Notes: generated by a model from the letters alone, not told the origin. A stretch of DNA of 64,000 bases from Paraeggerthella hongkongensis (GCF_003726035.1 NZ_QICD01000002.1:186001-250000), one strand, 5' to 3'; counted from the first letter of the stretch, positions 1-8,916 are shown. Made by a program: numbers and translations.

Positions 1-1496
1 GTCAGGTAATCCAAGCCCACGTCGACCAAGAACTTCAGGCGAGCTTTGATCTCCTTCACGATAGGTCCGGCGATATGGCCGTCCTGGCCGTCAAAGGAAA
101 GCCCCTCGAAGTACCGCAGGGAATCAGCCGCGCTCATTTCCGTTACGTCGTGGATCGACTTTCCGCCCACGGTCACGGCCAGGATCTCCGGCTTCAGGCG
201 CTTGCCGCCGCACGTCTGGCACGGCACCACGGCAAAGTAGGTGGCCAGCTTCTCGCGCTGGGAATCGCTTTGAGCCTCCTGGTAGCGGCGTTGCACGGCA
301 GCCAGCGCGCCCTCCCACTCGATGTACCAGTAGGTTTCGCGCCCGTCCACCGTCACGTAGTCGACGCGAACCTTTTGACCGTCCAGCCCATGCAATAGAG
401 CGTCCTGAGCCTTCTTGGGCATATCCTCCCACGGAGTGTCCTCGTCCGTGCCCATGTGCTCGGCCACCGCGCGCAGTACCTGGGGGTAGTAGTTGCCGGT
501 CTTGAACGGGGCGATCACGCCCTCGGCCAAGGTGAGCGACGGATCGGGAACCACGAGCGACGCATCCACTTCCTCGCGGCTTCCGATGCCCAGGCAATCC
601 GGGCAGGCGCCGTAAGGGGCGTTGAAACTGAAATCGCGCGGCTGCAGCTCGTCCATGGAATGGCCATGCTCGGGACACGCGAGCGCCAGGGAGAAGATGT
701 GCTCCCCTTCGCCCAAACCGCCCGTGGCGCCGCTCGACTTGCCGCCGCCCTCGCCGAGCGGCTTTCCATCCTCGCCCAGCACCTGCACGAGCACGCGCCC
801 CTCCGCCAGCTTCGTCGCCAGCTCCACCGCTTCGGCAATGCGGCTCGTCGCGCCGTCCTTCAACTGCACACGATCCACCACCACGTCGATGAAGTGCTTG
901 ATCTTCTTGTTGAGCGTACGCGGCTCGCCGTCAAGCTTCACGATTTCGCCGTCGATGCGAACGCGGCCGAAGCCCTCCTTTTGCAAATCGGCGAACAGCT
1001 TCGTGAACTCGCCTTTGCGACCGGCCACCACCGGCGCCATGATAATGGCCTTCGCGTCGGGCGCGAGCGCCAGAATCTCGTCGGTCACCTGGTCGGTTGT
1101 CTGCTTCTTGATGACGCGCCCGCACTCAGGACAGTGCGGCACGCCCACGCGCGCGAACAGCAACCGCAGATAATCGTAGATCTCGGTGGTGGTGCCCACC
1201 GTGGAACGCGGGTTCTTGCTCGTGGTCTTCTGGTCGATGGACACCGCCGGCGACAGGCCGTCGATGCTGTCCAGATCGGGTTTGGACATCTGGCCGAGAA
1301 ACATGCGCGCGTAGCTCGAAAGGCTCTCGACGTAACGGCGCTGGCCCTCGGCGTACATCGTATCGAACGCGAGGCTCGACTTGCCGCTGCCCGACAGGCC
1401 CGTGATGACGACCAACTCGTCACGGGGAATGGCGAGGTCGACGTTTTTCAGGTTGTGCTCGCGGGCACCTTTGATAACGATGGCGTTCTGTCCCAT
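1..1496 (-). CDS. uvrA: UvrABC system protein A, N-terminal part (cut by window edge)
   Basis: This is the damage-recognition ATPase of nucleotide excision repair, which loads UvrB at DNA lesions in the cytoplasm. About 498 N-terminal residues of a family that is usually about 940 long are present, and the C-terminus lies beyond base 1. The protein opens MGQNAIVIKGAREHNLKN and has the first Walker A (GLSGSGKS, residues 33-40). Zinc-type cysteine pairs follow (CPECG, CPDC, CQTCGGKRLKPE). The ATG at 1494-1496 is the family start. It is divergent from the ygbA-like gene across a 228-bp spacer. The identification is secure. Nothing in the visible part looks damaged. Confidence 0.97.
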   Translation of the reverse strand, partial: MGQNAIVIKGAREHNLKNVDLAIPRDELVVITGLSGSGKSSLAFDTMYAEGQRRYVESLSSYARMFLGQMSKPDLDSIDGLSPAVSIDQKTTSKNPRSTVGTTTEIYDYLRLLFARVGVPHCPECGRVIKKQTTDQVTDEILALAPDAKAIIMAPVVAGRKGEFTKLFADLQKEGFGRVRIDGEIVKLDGEPRTLNKKIKHFIDVVVDRVQLKDGATSRIAEAVELATKLAEGRVLVQVLGEDGKPLGEGGGKSSGATGGLGEGEHIFSLALACPEHGHSMDELQPRDFSFNAPYGACPDCLGIGSREEVDASLVVPDPSLTLAEGVIAPFKTGNYYPQVLRAVAEHMGTDEDTPWEDMPKKAQDALLHGLDGQKVRVDYVTVDGRETYWYIEWEGALAAVQRRYQEAQSDSQREKLATYFAVVPCQTCGGKRLKPEILAVTVGGKSIHDVTEMSAADSLRYFEGLSFDGQDGHIAGPIVKEIKARLKFLVDVGLDYL

Positions 1497-1724
1497 GTGC
1501 GCTTCCGCTCTTTCTTCCTCTATCGTTCAATCGGCATCCCTGCTCCCGGTTCAAGGGAGCAAATATGGATACCTGAAAACTATCATTTCCATGCAATCGT
1601 TCATTGTAGCGCACACGGCCCAGAGATAGCGCAAAAACATTTGTTCGTGTGTTCCTGTTCAAGGTTTACGCACATTTCGTTCGATAGACAACCTCGACGC
1701 ACGAGCTATGGTACAGTGCCGCCT

Positions 1725-2069
1725 ATGGAAGACATCCCGAAAACAGCCAAGCGACGCGAGCGCGAAAAGCGGACCATTTCGCAGATGGTCGCCCTCTACT
1801 GCGCGGGCAACCACGACCCCGCTGCGCGCACCGAACGAGCCCACTGCGGCGAAACCGTATGCCCCGACTGCGCTCGCCTGGACGAATACGCCGTGCTGCG
1901 CACCGAGCGCTGCCGCAAAATGGACGTGAAAACCTCGTGCGAAGCATGCGGCAACCAGTGCTACAAACCCGAGATGCGCGCGCAGATCCGCACCGTGATG
2001 CGCTACGCCGGCCCCCGCATGCTGAAAAAGCATCCCGTGGCCGCCATCCGGCACATCTTGGGGAAATGA
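1725..2069 (+). CDS. YgbA-like Cys-rich protein (nitrous oxide-stimulated promoter family)
   Basis: A 114-residue cytoplasmic protein. Its cysteine/histidine pattern (C26, H30, C41, C46, C49, C63, C72, C75, C79) and the order C-x4-C-x2-C, C-x8-C-x2-C-x3-CY resemble the YgbA family, named for nitric/nitrous oxide-responsive expression in enterobacteria. The cysteines suggest an iron-sulfur or zinc site, which is inference. The ATG at 1725 begins MEDIPKTAKRRERE. There is no clear Shine-Dalgarno sequence. A TAGACA-N16-TATGGT promoter-like pair ends just upstream, so the mRNA may have almost no leader. The last two bases of the gene lie inside a 33-bp perfect inverted repeat. Function is not established in this group. 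Confidence 0.75.
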   Translation: MEDIPKTAKRREREKRTISQMVALYCAGNHDPAARTERAHCGETVCPDCARLDEYAVLRTERCRKMDVKTSCEACGNQCYKPEMRAQIRTVMRYAGPRMLKKHPVAAIRHILGK

Positions 2070-2145
2070 GACGAAGGGACGGGGTCAATGACTCATTTTC
2101 AGCCGCAGGCCAGAAAATGAGTCATTGACCCCGTCCCTTCGTCTC
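2068..2145. repeat. REP-like perfect hairpin between convergent genes
   Basis: A 33-bp arm (2068-2100) is repeated exactly in inverted orientation (2113-2145) around a 12-nt loop. The arm contains the word GGGACGGGGTCAATGACTC. It starts within the ygbA-like stop codon and lies between two converging genes, so it probably also acts as a bidirectional terminator. GGGACGGGGTC-type palindromes recall REP sequences mobilised by Y1 (RAYT) transposases. No such transposase is in the window and no second copy was seen. Confidence 0.85.
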
Positions 2146-2182
2146 GTCCAGGGCGCCCGTCCGGACGCCCTGCATCGGCAAC

Positions 2183-4390
2183 CTATCCCAAAAGCTTCGA
2201 TCCGAGCGAGCTTTTTATGACGCCCCGGCAGGTGAAATACGTCACCGCCAGGTAGCTTCCGTACACGAGCACGGTCAGCGCGCCCGTCATCAGGATGGGG
2301 CCGCTCACGGACACGCCCAGCAGGTCGAACACGCTCGACCCGATCACGCTGACGGCGCACGCCGCATGGCACACGGCAAGCCCCAGCGGCGCCAGGAAGT
2401 ACACGAGCACCTGCGTGCGCAGCGACCCCAAGATCATGCGGCGGTCGCAGCCGATCTGCGCGAGCACCTTGTAGCGCGGCAGCGAATCGCTCGTCTCCGA
2501 CAGCTGCTGGATGGCCAGCATGGCCGCCGTGGTGATGAGGAACGTGAACCCTATGTACAGAGCCAAATACGTGATGAGCACGTTCATGCCGCCCGCCTGC
2601 TCGATCACCTCGGCCTTGGTCATGGTCACGGTCACAGGCCAAGGCCGCGACCCGTACGACCAGCCGGCGCTCTCCTGCTGGTCGTCAGGCGGAAACGCCT
2701 GATCCAAAGCCTCCTCGAGCATCTTGTCACCCTGCGCCGCGTCGACGGAATAGTTCACGTCCAGGTAGCTCATGTAGGGCATGGTCCCGGCAGCGCGCGC
2801 CTCGGCGATCACGGAATCGGGCACGACCACGATGCCTGCATCGTTGACGAACGGGGACGTAGCCAGCACCTGCTCCGCGTACGCGCCCGTCGCCGTGAGC
2901 GTACGGCCCGCCACGTTCACTTGGCGCCCCTTTTCAGCTATCGCGCGCGCCAGGTCCTCGATCGCGCTCACAGCGTTGCTCACCGCGTAGCCGTCCTCCC
3001 CCACGCTGACCGGATCTTGACCGGTCAGCGTGCGCACGGCATTGAACTGCGACTCGCCCACGATCAGCAACGGCTGAGTGCGCATGCTGCTATCCTGCAA
3101 GGAATTTCCCGAACCCACCTGGTAGCGGTCCATGAACTCGCCGTACGTGGTGGTTCCTTCGGTCGGCTGGTACAGGTCGGCCTGGACCGATTCCTTCACG
3201 AAGTCGTTCCACCAAGGGGCGTCGGCGGATATGCGCGCGGCGATATCCCAGTTCCAGGATTCGCCCTCTGCGCGCAGCTGCTGCGCGCGCTCCTTTTCCC
3301 GCTGAAGGTAGGCCTCGGCCTCCTCAGGATCTTCCACGCGCATCTTCTCAAGGCGATCCTGCGCCAAATCGCCATGGCCCAAGTACACGTTCGCCGTGAG
3401 CGTGGCGTCGAACTGCGTGCTTCGCTCGATGTCCCCCGTGAACACGCTCACCAAGCCCGTTCCCGTGGAGAACACCGTCAACGAGAAGAACAGCATGACG
3501 CATACCACCGAAAGCGACAGAAACGCCGTATTCACTTTGCTGGCGATCTGGCGCATGGTGAACATGGCCAGTCCCTTGAAGTACACGCCGCGCGTCCGCT
3601 CGACCACGATGAGCGCGAACCCGGCCGCCGACCAGAAGAACAGGAACGTTCCCACCAGCATGAGCGCGGTCGCCAAGAAAAACTCGCGGCCGAACTCCAT
3701 CATCCCGAAATCGACGAGCGTCTTGTACGCCGCCGCCAGCAACGCCACGGACGCAATGAACCCGACCAGGCTCACCCACGGGCTGCGCACGCGGAAGCCC
3801 TCGTTGCGGCTTTTCGCCGACAGCAGGTCGATCAGCTTATAGCGCCTGATAGACAACGTGTTGAACGCCGCAACCACCACGAAGATGATCGTGAAGCACG
3901 CAAGCGTCTGAACGAACGCCTCTGAAGAGAACACGAACCGGTACTGCTGCATGGGAATGTCGAAGAGCCCTGCCGTGAAAAACGACAGGCCTTGGGACAA
4001 CGCCACGCCCAGCGCAAGACCCACGACAAGCGACACCGCGCCTACCGCGATCGTCTCCATGAGCACGATCGCCGACACCTGCCCGGGCCGCATGCCCAGA
4101 AGAAGGTAGGTGCCGAACTCCTGCTTGCGGCGCTTGATGAGAAAGCGGTTCGAATAGACCACCAAAAAGCCCAGAACGAACGCGATCAAAACCGAGAACA
4201 TGCCCAGGAACTGGCCCGTCAGGTTGAATATGCTCTCGGTCGAGGCACCTTCCAGGTCGAACAGGATCGACTGGCTCTGCACTGAGTTGAACGCATAGAA
4301 CACCGCCACACCGAACACGAGCGTCACGAAGTAGATGGCGTAGTCGCGCACCGAACGGCGGACGTTGCGAAAGGCGAGTTTAGACAGCAT
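2183..4390 (-). CDS. BceB-type ABC transporter permease
   Basis: A 735-residue inner-membrane permease of the FtsX/BceB family, which partners with a BceA ATPase to sense and remove antimicrobial peptides such as bacitracin. The N-terminus (MLSKLAFRNVRRSVRDYAIY) is typical. Four hydrophobic helices lie in the first ~250 residues, a large extracytoplasmic domain sits between residues ~330 and ~590, and the C-terminal helices follow (FTFLITTAAMLAIQQ). The ATG at 4388-4390 overlaps the end of the upstream ATPase gene by 11 bases, so translation is coupled. An in-frame codon further upstream would add 33 low-complexity residues and is not the likely start. Together with the kinase and regulator upstream it forms a complete Bce-type module. 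The substrate cannot be read from sequence. Confidence 0.93.
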   Translation of the reverse strand: MLSKLAFRNVRRSVRDYAIYFVTLVFGVAVFYAFNSVQSQSILFDLEGASTESIFNLTGQFLGMFSVLIAFVLGFLVVYSNRFLIKRRKQEFGTYLLLGMRPGQVSAIVLMETIAVGAVSLVVGLALGVALSQGLSFFTAGLFDIPMQQYRFVFSSEAFVQTLACFTIIFVVVAAFNTLSIRRYKLIDLLSAKSRNEGFRVRSPWVSLVGFIASVALLAAAYKTLVDFGMMEFGREFFLATALMLVGTFLFFWSAAGFALIVVERTRGVYFKGLAMFTMRQIASKVNTAFLSLSVVCVMLFFSLTVFSTGTGLVSVFTGDIERSTQFDATLTANVYLGHGDLAQDRLEKMRVEDPEEAEAYLQREKERAQQLRAEGESWNWDIAARISADAPWWNDFVKESVQADLYQPTEGTTTYGEFMDRYQVGSGNSLQDSSMRTQPLLIVGESQFNAVRTLTGQDPVSVGEDGYAVSNAVSAIEDLARAIAEKGRQVNVAGRTLTATGAYAEQVLATSPFVNDAGIVVVPDSVIAEARAAGTMPYMSYLDVNYSVDAAQGDKMLEEALDQAFPPDDQQESAGWSYGSRPWPVTVTMTKAEVIEQAGGMNVLITYLALYIGFTFLITTAAMLAIQQLSETSDSLPRYKVLAQIGCDRRMILGSLRTQVLVYFLAPLGLAVCHAACAVSVIGSSVFDLLGVSVSGPILMTGALTVLVYGSYLAVTYFTCRGVIKSSLGSKLLG

Positions 4391-5219
4391 CGCGCACGTC
4401 ACCGCCCAAGAACGTGACCACTTCCATGATGCGCGCGAAGAAGTCGCTGCGGGCGGTGTCCCCGCGACGGATCTCGTTGAACACCGCACCGTCCTTGACG
4501 AACAGGATGCGATGCGCGAACGACGCCGCGAACGAATCGTGCGTGACCATCATGATGGTGGCGTCCAAGTCGCGGTTCATCATGGTCAGGGTGTCCAGCA
4601 TGGCCTGGGCGCTGCGCGAGTCAAGGGCGCCCGTGGGCTCGTCGGCCAAAACGATCTTGGGGTCGGCCACGATGGCGCGCGCGGCGGCGACGCGCTGCTT
4701 CTGGCCTCCCGACATTTGGTACGGGTACTTGCCCAGCACTTCCAACACGCCGAGCGTGCGGGCCACGGCCTCCACCTTGGGCTTTACCGTAGAGGCGGGA
4801 TCGCCCTTGACGGTGAGCGCCAGCGCGATGTTTTCGAAGCCGGTGAGGGTGTCGAGCAAGTTGGAATCCTGGAACACGAATCCCAGGTCGTCGCGACGAA
4901 ACTTCGCAAGCGAGCGGGAGCGCAACGCAGTGATGTCGCGTCCGTCCACCAGGATATGCCCGCTCGTCACCGTGTCGATGGTGGCCACGCAGTTCAAAAG
5001 CGTGGTCTTGCCGGATCCCGAGGGCCCCATGATGCCCAGGAATTCGCCCGGCATGACGTCGAAGCTGATGTCGTTGATGGCATGCGTCACGGAATCGCGG
5101 TTGCCGTACACCTTCTGAATCTGACGAACGGACAGAATAGGGTGCGCACCTCCCACAGGCGCGACTTTACCGTAGCCGTCTGCAGCGGTATCCTGCGGCG
5201 TCGCGTACACTTCAGTCAT
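4380..5219 (-). CDS. BceA-type ABC transporter ATP-binding protein
   Basis: A 279-residue ATPase that drives the adjacent BceB-type permease. Visible motifs are Walker A (GPSGSGKT, residues 65-72), a Q-loop region (LGFVFQDSNL), the signature MSGGQKQRV, Walker B (IVLADEPTGALD) and a switch histidine (MMVTHD). The ATG at 5217-5219 has a good AAGGAG ribosome-binding site. The upstream in-frame alternative would start in the spacer and is rejected. A ~25-residue N-terminal extension before the ABC domain is slightly unusual. It lies downstream of the BceS/BceR genes across a 135-bp spacer that probably holds its own, BceR-controlled promoter, as is usual for these modules (inferred). Confidence 0.95.
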   Translation of the reverse strand: MTEVYATPQDTAADGYGKVAPVGGAHPILSVRQIQKVYGNRDSVTHAINDISFDVMPGEFLGIMGPSGSGKTTLLNCVATIDTVTSGHILVDGRDITALRSRSLAKFRRDDLGFVFQDSNLLDTLTGFENIALALTVKGDPASTVKPKVEAVARTLGVLEVLGKYPYQMSGGQKQRVAAARAIVADPKIVLADEPTGALDSRSAQAMLDTLTMMNRDLDATIMMVTHDSFAASFAHRILFVKDGAVFNEIRRGDTARSDFFARIMEVVTFLGGDVRDAV

Positions 5220-5354
5220 GATTGCTCCTTTGCATTTTTCGGACTGCAACGATAGTACGCCGCGCTGAAACGAAGAGCCATCGGGCGAACTTACACCACC
5301 CTTACAGATTTGAAAGGTTGAAAGGCGCACGAAGAAACCGCAGGCGGTCGACGC

Positions 5355-6383
5355 CTATCGGCTTGCGTCCAGACGGCGACGGTCATGCGGAAACCGTATC
5401 AACACGCGCGTTCCGACCCCTTCTTCGGAGGCAATCGCCACGCCTAAGCCCATTTTTCGGCACATTTGAGAAACCAGGTACAAGCCCATGCCGGTCGAGC
5501 TTCCCTGTTCCCGACCGTTCGACCCAGTGAATCCGCGCTCGAACACGCGCGAAACGTCGGCAGCCGGAATGCCGCGCCCGTCGTCGGAAATCTCGAGTAT
5601 CGAGCATGCGTTCTTCGTTCCCGGATCGGCCTCGTGCAGCGAGAACCGAACCGAGGTCGCTCCGTACTTCGCCGAGTTCGAAAGCACCTGCCCAACAATG
5701 AAACCAAGCCACTTGCCATCCGCGAACACCCGCGCATCGTCATCCACTTCGATGACCGGCAAGGTTTCCCGCTCGATCAAGTAGCGGGCATTCTTCTTGC
5801 ACGCCTCGCGCACCACCGCGGCAAGCACGGTTTCCCGTATGGCGTAATCTCGCTCGAGCGACGTGGAGCGAGCATAGTACAGAGCCTGCTCGACATAGGA
5901 TTCGATGCGGTCGATCTCCCCCTTGATCCTCGATCCCTCGCTTCCGCGAAGCCCCGACGCCATAAGCGCGGCGGCGGCGATGGGGGTTTTGACCTCGTGA
6001 ATCCACAGCTCGACGTACTCGCGGTAGGCTTCTGCTTCCTGCTTGTGACGCGCCACGTCGTCAGCCGCCGCTTTACCCACCCGTTCAAGCGCTCGGTAGG
6101 CAAGCCGGCCTTCCAGAAACGAGGGCTCTTCCAGAAGCGCCGAAGCGTAGTACGCTTGGTCGAGCTCTTCGGACAAGGCGTCGAGCTCCCGGCAAAAACG
6201 TCGACGGCGAGCGTAATCCAACGCCAAGGCGCCCGCCCAGCACGCTCCCACGAACGTCGCGGACAGAACCGCCGCATCAAAGCCCTGGCCCAGCACCGCG
6301 AACATGCCGGCCACCCCAAGGGCGCACGCCGCCCCGGCAGCGATGAACACCGCCCGGTCTTTGCAGTAGGAACCCGGCGTCAT
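5355..6383 (-). CDS. BceS-type intramembrane-sensing histidine kinase
   Basis: A 342-residue sensor kinase. It has two closely spaced N-terminal membrane helices (residues ~10-32 and ~36-56) with almost no extracellular loop. This is the hallmark of intramembrane-sensing kinases that detect transporter flux rather than the peptide itself. The phospho-acceptor motif is IHEVKTP (H129). The ATPase domain shows NSAKYGA (N box), DDGRGIP (G1) and STGMGLYL (G2). The start ATG (6381-6383) overlaps the response regulator stop as ATGA. An upstream start would read backwards through the regulator gene and is rejected. It is expected to signal to the adjacent regulator and control the BceAB genes. Confidence 0.94.
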   Translation of the reverse strand: MTPGSYCKDRAVFIAAGAACALGVAGMFAVLGQGFDAAVLSATFVGACWAGALALDYARRRRFCRELDALSEELDQAYYASALLEEPSFLEGRLAYRALERVGKAAADDVARHKQEAEAYREYVELWIHEVKTPIAAAALMASGLRGSEGSRIKGEIDRIESYVEQALYYARSTSLERDYAIRETVLAAVVREACKKNARYLIERETLPVIEVDDDARVFADGKWLGFIVGQVLSNSAKYGATSVRFSLHEADPGTKNACSILEISDDGRGIPAADVSRVFERGFTGSNGREQGSSTGMGLYLVSQMCRKMGLGVAIASEEGVGTRVLIRFPHDRRRLDASR

Positions 6384-7048
6384 ACCAGGTAGCCTTGGCC
6401 CCGTCGCGTAACCAGGAAGTCGTCGGGCACCCCGATGGACGAGAGACTCTTCCTCAAGCGGTTGATGTTGACGGTCAGGGTGTTGTCGTCGATGAACGCA
6501 TCGGACTGCCACAGCTCCATCATGAGGTCCTGACGCGAGATGATGACGTCGCGATTCGACATGAGAAGGTGAAGGATCTTCAGTTCGTTTCGCGTGAGCT
6601 CGGTGGATTCGCCCTCATGCGAAACCCGCCCGCGCCCCGCGTCAAGCACGACGCCTTTGTGCTCGATGCGGGAAGGCGGTTCCTGTCGCTGGACCCGTCG
6701 CAGCACCGATTGGATACGGGCGAGCAGCACGGCGGGATTATAGGGCTTGGTCACATAATCGTCGGCACCCAGATTCATGCTCATGACCTCGTCGAACTCG
6801 CTGTCAGACGAGGTGAGCATGATGATGGGAACCTGGCTGGTCCGCCGTATGTCGCGGCATACCGCATGCCCGCCGGACCCCGGCAGCTTCAAGTCCAAGA
6901 TCACGCAATCGGGATCGTCGGCAAGCGCCGCCTCGGCAATTCGACCGAAGTCCGTGCTCGTCGAGGCGAAATGCCCTTGCAGCTCGAGCAGACGCATAAG
7001 CTCTTCGCGCAGCGACGCATCATCTTCGACCACAAATATCCGAGCCAT
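6380..7048 (-). CDS. BceR-type OmpR-family response regulator
   Basis: A 222-residue DNA-binding response regulator. The receiver domain has the acidic pair ED at 8-9, the phospho-acceptor D52 (ILDLKLPG), the switch T/S region (IIMLTSS) and the conserved K (DYVTKPYNPAVL). A C-terminal winged helix of the OmpR/PhoB type follows (ELTRNELKILHLL and DDNTLTVNINRLRKSL). It forms a translationally coupled pair with the kinase. Its likely target is the promoter of the BceAB-type transporter about 1.2 kb downstream. Confidence 0.95.
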   Translation of the reverse strand: MARIFVVEDDASLREELMRLLELQGHFASTSTDFGRIAEAALADDPDCVILDLKLPGSGGHAVCRDIRRTSQVPIIMLTSSDSEFDEVMSMNLGADDYVTKPYNPAVLLARIQSVLRRVQRQEPPSRIEHKGVVLDAGRGRVSHEGESTELTRNELKILHLLMSNRDVIISRQDLMMELWQSDAFIDDNTLTVNINRLRKSLSSIGVPDDFLVTRRGQGYLV

Positions 7049-7123
7049 GATCCTCCTCCGAGCGGCACCTGGCGGCGCGCGTTTCCCAGAACTGCGTCGA
7101 AAAGCCTCACTCGGCCCGAAACG

Positions 7124-7594
7124 CTAATCCTTGTCGTGGTTCGCGTACGTCTTCGGCAGCACCGGGCAACCGACCTTCGCGCTTTTGAAGTACCGCAGGA
7201 CAAAGCTGACTCCCGCCACCGCAAGAGCCGCGCCCAAACCGGTGTAGAAAAACGCGATGAACCAGTCGGGCACCAAGCCCGAAGCGCGCAAGGCAATGCC
7301 GAAGCCCATCATGCACGCCATGACGATATAGCCTTTCTTGTCGAAGAACTTCAGAACGTGCGTCTTATCCTCGCTGTAGCCCCTGATGCGCTCGGCATGC
7401 TTGCCCACCATCTTCGAGAACACGAAGATATGGAACAAAATGAAGATGAGCAGCGTCCCTCCGACCAAGGCCCAGAACAGCCAGCCGGTTTCGTTGAAAT
7501 AGGCGGCTATGCCGATGTTGGCGATGTTGACGCCCGCGATGAACCACACGATGCCCGCCACCAACAGCAGCTTCTCGGTCGATATCTTCAGCAT
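7124..7594 (-). CDS. small four-helix membrane protein, function unknown
   Basis: A 156-residue integral membrane protein. Hydrophobic segments lie at about residues 8-30, 38-60, 88-108 and 112-132. They are separated by a basic loop (HAERIRGYSEDKTHVLKFFDKKG), and the tail is charged. I recognise no named domain. The ATG (7592-7594) follows a GAAGGGA ribosome-binding site. A clear promoter lies at 7639-7666, so it is probably transcribed alone. The closely placed Bce module downstream is separated by 75 bp and has its own regulator. Confidence 0.8.
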   Translation of the reverse strand: MLKISTEKLLLVAGIVWFIAGVNIANIGIAAYFNETGWLFWALVGGTLLIFILFHIFVFSKMVGKHAERIRGYSEDKTHVLKFFDKKGYIVMACMMGFGIALRASGLVPDWFIAFFYTGLGAALAVAGVSFVLRYFKSAKVGCPVLPKTYANHDKD

Positions 7595-7638
7595 GAACTC
7601 GTCCCTTCACCGCAACGCCCCGTCATTGACGTTTCGCT

Positions 7639-7666
7639 ATTATAGGCTTCTTGCACGGGGTTGCAA
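7639..7666 (-). promoter_or_regulatory. sigma-70-like promoter of the 7124-7594 gene
   Basis: On the minus strand, TTGCAA (7661-7666), a 16-base spacer and a perfect TATAAT (7639-7644). Transcription would start near 7632, giving a leader of about 38 nt before the ATG at 7594. Confidence 0.7.
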
Positions 7667-7702
7667 ACAGAGGCGCGCCCGACAAACCCGCCCGACGCCC
7701 GA

Positions 7703-7795
7703 TCAAAACCAAAATCCCGAGCAACCTCCAAGGAACGGAACCAGGGAAAGCACCGCCGCAGCCGCGCAGGCAAACGCCCTCATCTTCCGACTCAT
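7703..7795 (-). CDS. 30-residue lipoprotein precursor candidate
   Basis: A very short reading frame encoding a near-perfect lipoprotein signal peptide. It has basic residues at the start (MSRKMR), a hydrophobic core (AFACAAAAVLSLVPF) and the lipobox LGGC (residues 22-25), then only SGFWF before the stop. Cleavage at the lipobox would leave a lipidated hexapeptide, CSGFWF. The start at 7793-7795 has a GGGAGG ribosome-binding site six bases upstream. An in-frame ATG at 7838-7840 would add 15 residues. It could be a real micro-lipoprotein, a source of a signal peptide fragment, or the remnant of a longer gene cut by a stop. No downstream continuation of a lipoprotein was evident. Confidence 0.5.
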   Translation of the reverse strand: MSRKMRAFACAAAAVLSLVPFLGGCSGFWF

Positions 7796-7944
7796 ACGCT
7801 TCCTCCCGCCCATCCGTCCGAATTTCGCCGGCACGCTCATAACAGCCAATCCCAGTATGAGGAGACGGAGCCCGCGCCCGTGCAGCGAACGTAAAACGTC
7901 AAGCAGCAGTCACGAGGCCGCAACCATGTTGGAAAAAGCAGGGC
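7796..7944. other. intergenic spacer, xerC to small lipoprotein
   Basis: The 350-base stretch from 7595 to 7944 holds the TATAAT promoter and the 30-codon lipoprotein candidate listed separately. In the remaining part next to xerC I see no further gene, no strong hairpin and no repeat. Confidence 0.5.
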
Positions 7945-8916
7945 CTAGCCGCGCGGATGAGCCTGCGCGTGAACCTTCTTGAGGCGCCCAGGCGTCAGGT
8001 GGGTGTAGATCTGCGTCGTAGACAAGCTGGCGTGTCCGAGCATTTCCTGCACGGTGCGCAGATCCGCGCCGCCCTCCAGCAAATCCGTGGCGAACGTGTG
8101 CCGCATGTCATGGGGGGACAGCGTCCCGTCCAGACCGGCTTTGGACACCGCGTCCTTGAACATCTTGCGCATAGCGTCCGTGCCCATCCGGTTTCCGCGC
8201 GTCGATACGAAAAAGTAATCGCAGGCGCGATCTCCAAGCAGGTTGGGACGGGCGATCAGGGCGTAGGTCCGCATCGACGACACCGCCATATCGTGCAGCG
8301 GGATGATACGCTCCTTGGAGCCCTTGCCGAAGACCTTGACCTGCCCGGTTGCGAAGTCCACATGCGCCGAGAGCAAGCCGGATGCTTCCGATACACGCGC
8401 GCCGCACGCGTACAGAAACTCGAGCAGCGCCTGGTTGCGCATGTCGGAATACGACTGACCGCGCACGTTGCCGGCCGAATCTCGCTTTCCGTACACAGAG
8501 AGCAGTTTCACCATGTCGGCGGGCCGGATAACGTGCGGCAGGCTTTTCGGCTGCTTGGGCCCCTGCAACACGCTGGCGGGATCCTCGTCGGCAGCACCCG
8601 TCACGTTGAGCCAGCGAAAGAAACTGCGCAACGCCGATAGCCGCCGATTGATGGTAGTGCGCGAGTACTGCGCATGGTCGAGCTCGCCCAAGTAACGGCG
8701 AAGCTGACGGTGACTTGCTTGCAAAGGGTCGATATCCTCGCGCCATGCCCAGCGCGCATAGTCCAGCAGATCGATCCGATAAGCGCGCACAGTATGGATG
8801 GAAGCGTTGCGTTCCACGCGCATAGCCTCGCAGAACGCCTCGACCATGGCCGCGGCAGCCGGATCGCACTCGGGTCGATCAACAGCGTCAGGCGAACCGC
8901 CGAGCTCAGCGGGCAT
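7945..8916 (-). CDS. xerC: tyrosine recombinase XerC/XerD type
   Basis: A 323-residue site-specific recombinase that probably resolves chromosome dimers. The N-terminal SAM-like core-binding domain covers residues ~25-120. The catalytic domain shows the family residues: R in CGARVSEASGL, K in GKGSKERIIPL, H-x-x-R in SPHDMRHTFATDLL, H in MLGHASLSTTQIY and the nucleophilic Y there. The start ATG (8914-8916) overlaps the trmFO stop by 11 bases. A longer upstream start would extend back through trmFO and is rejected. Its position directly after trmFO is a common arrangement for XerC. XerC and XerD cannot be told apart with certainty here. Confidence 0.93.
   Translation of the reverse strand: MPAELGGSPDAVDRPECDPAAAAMVEAFCEAMRVERNASIHTVRAYRIDLLDYARWAWREDIDPLQASHRQLRRYLGELDHAQYSRTTINRRLSALRSFFRWLNVTGAADEDPASVLQGPKQPKSLPHVIRPADMVKLLSVYGKRDSAGNVRGQSYSDMRNQALLEFLYACGARVSEASGLLSAHVDFATGQVKVFGKGSKERIIPLHDMAVSSMRTYALIARPNLLGDRACDYFFVSTRGNRMGTDAMRKMFKDAVSKAGLDGTLSPHDMRHTFATDLLEGGADLRTVQEMLGHASLSTTQIYTHLTPGRLKKVHAQAHPRG

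Noticed and set aside
456-1496. Long open frames opposite uvrA
   Set aside because: They run antisense to a clear uvrA reading frame, are rich in Arg/Ala/His as expected for high-GC shadow frames, and have no family resemblance. Only the end of one of them (from 1725) is a real gene.
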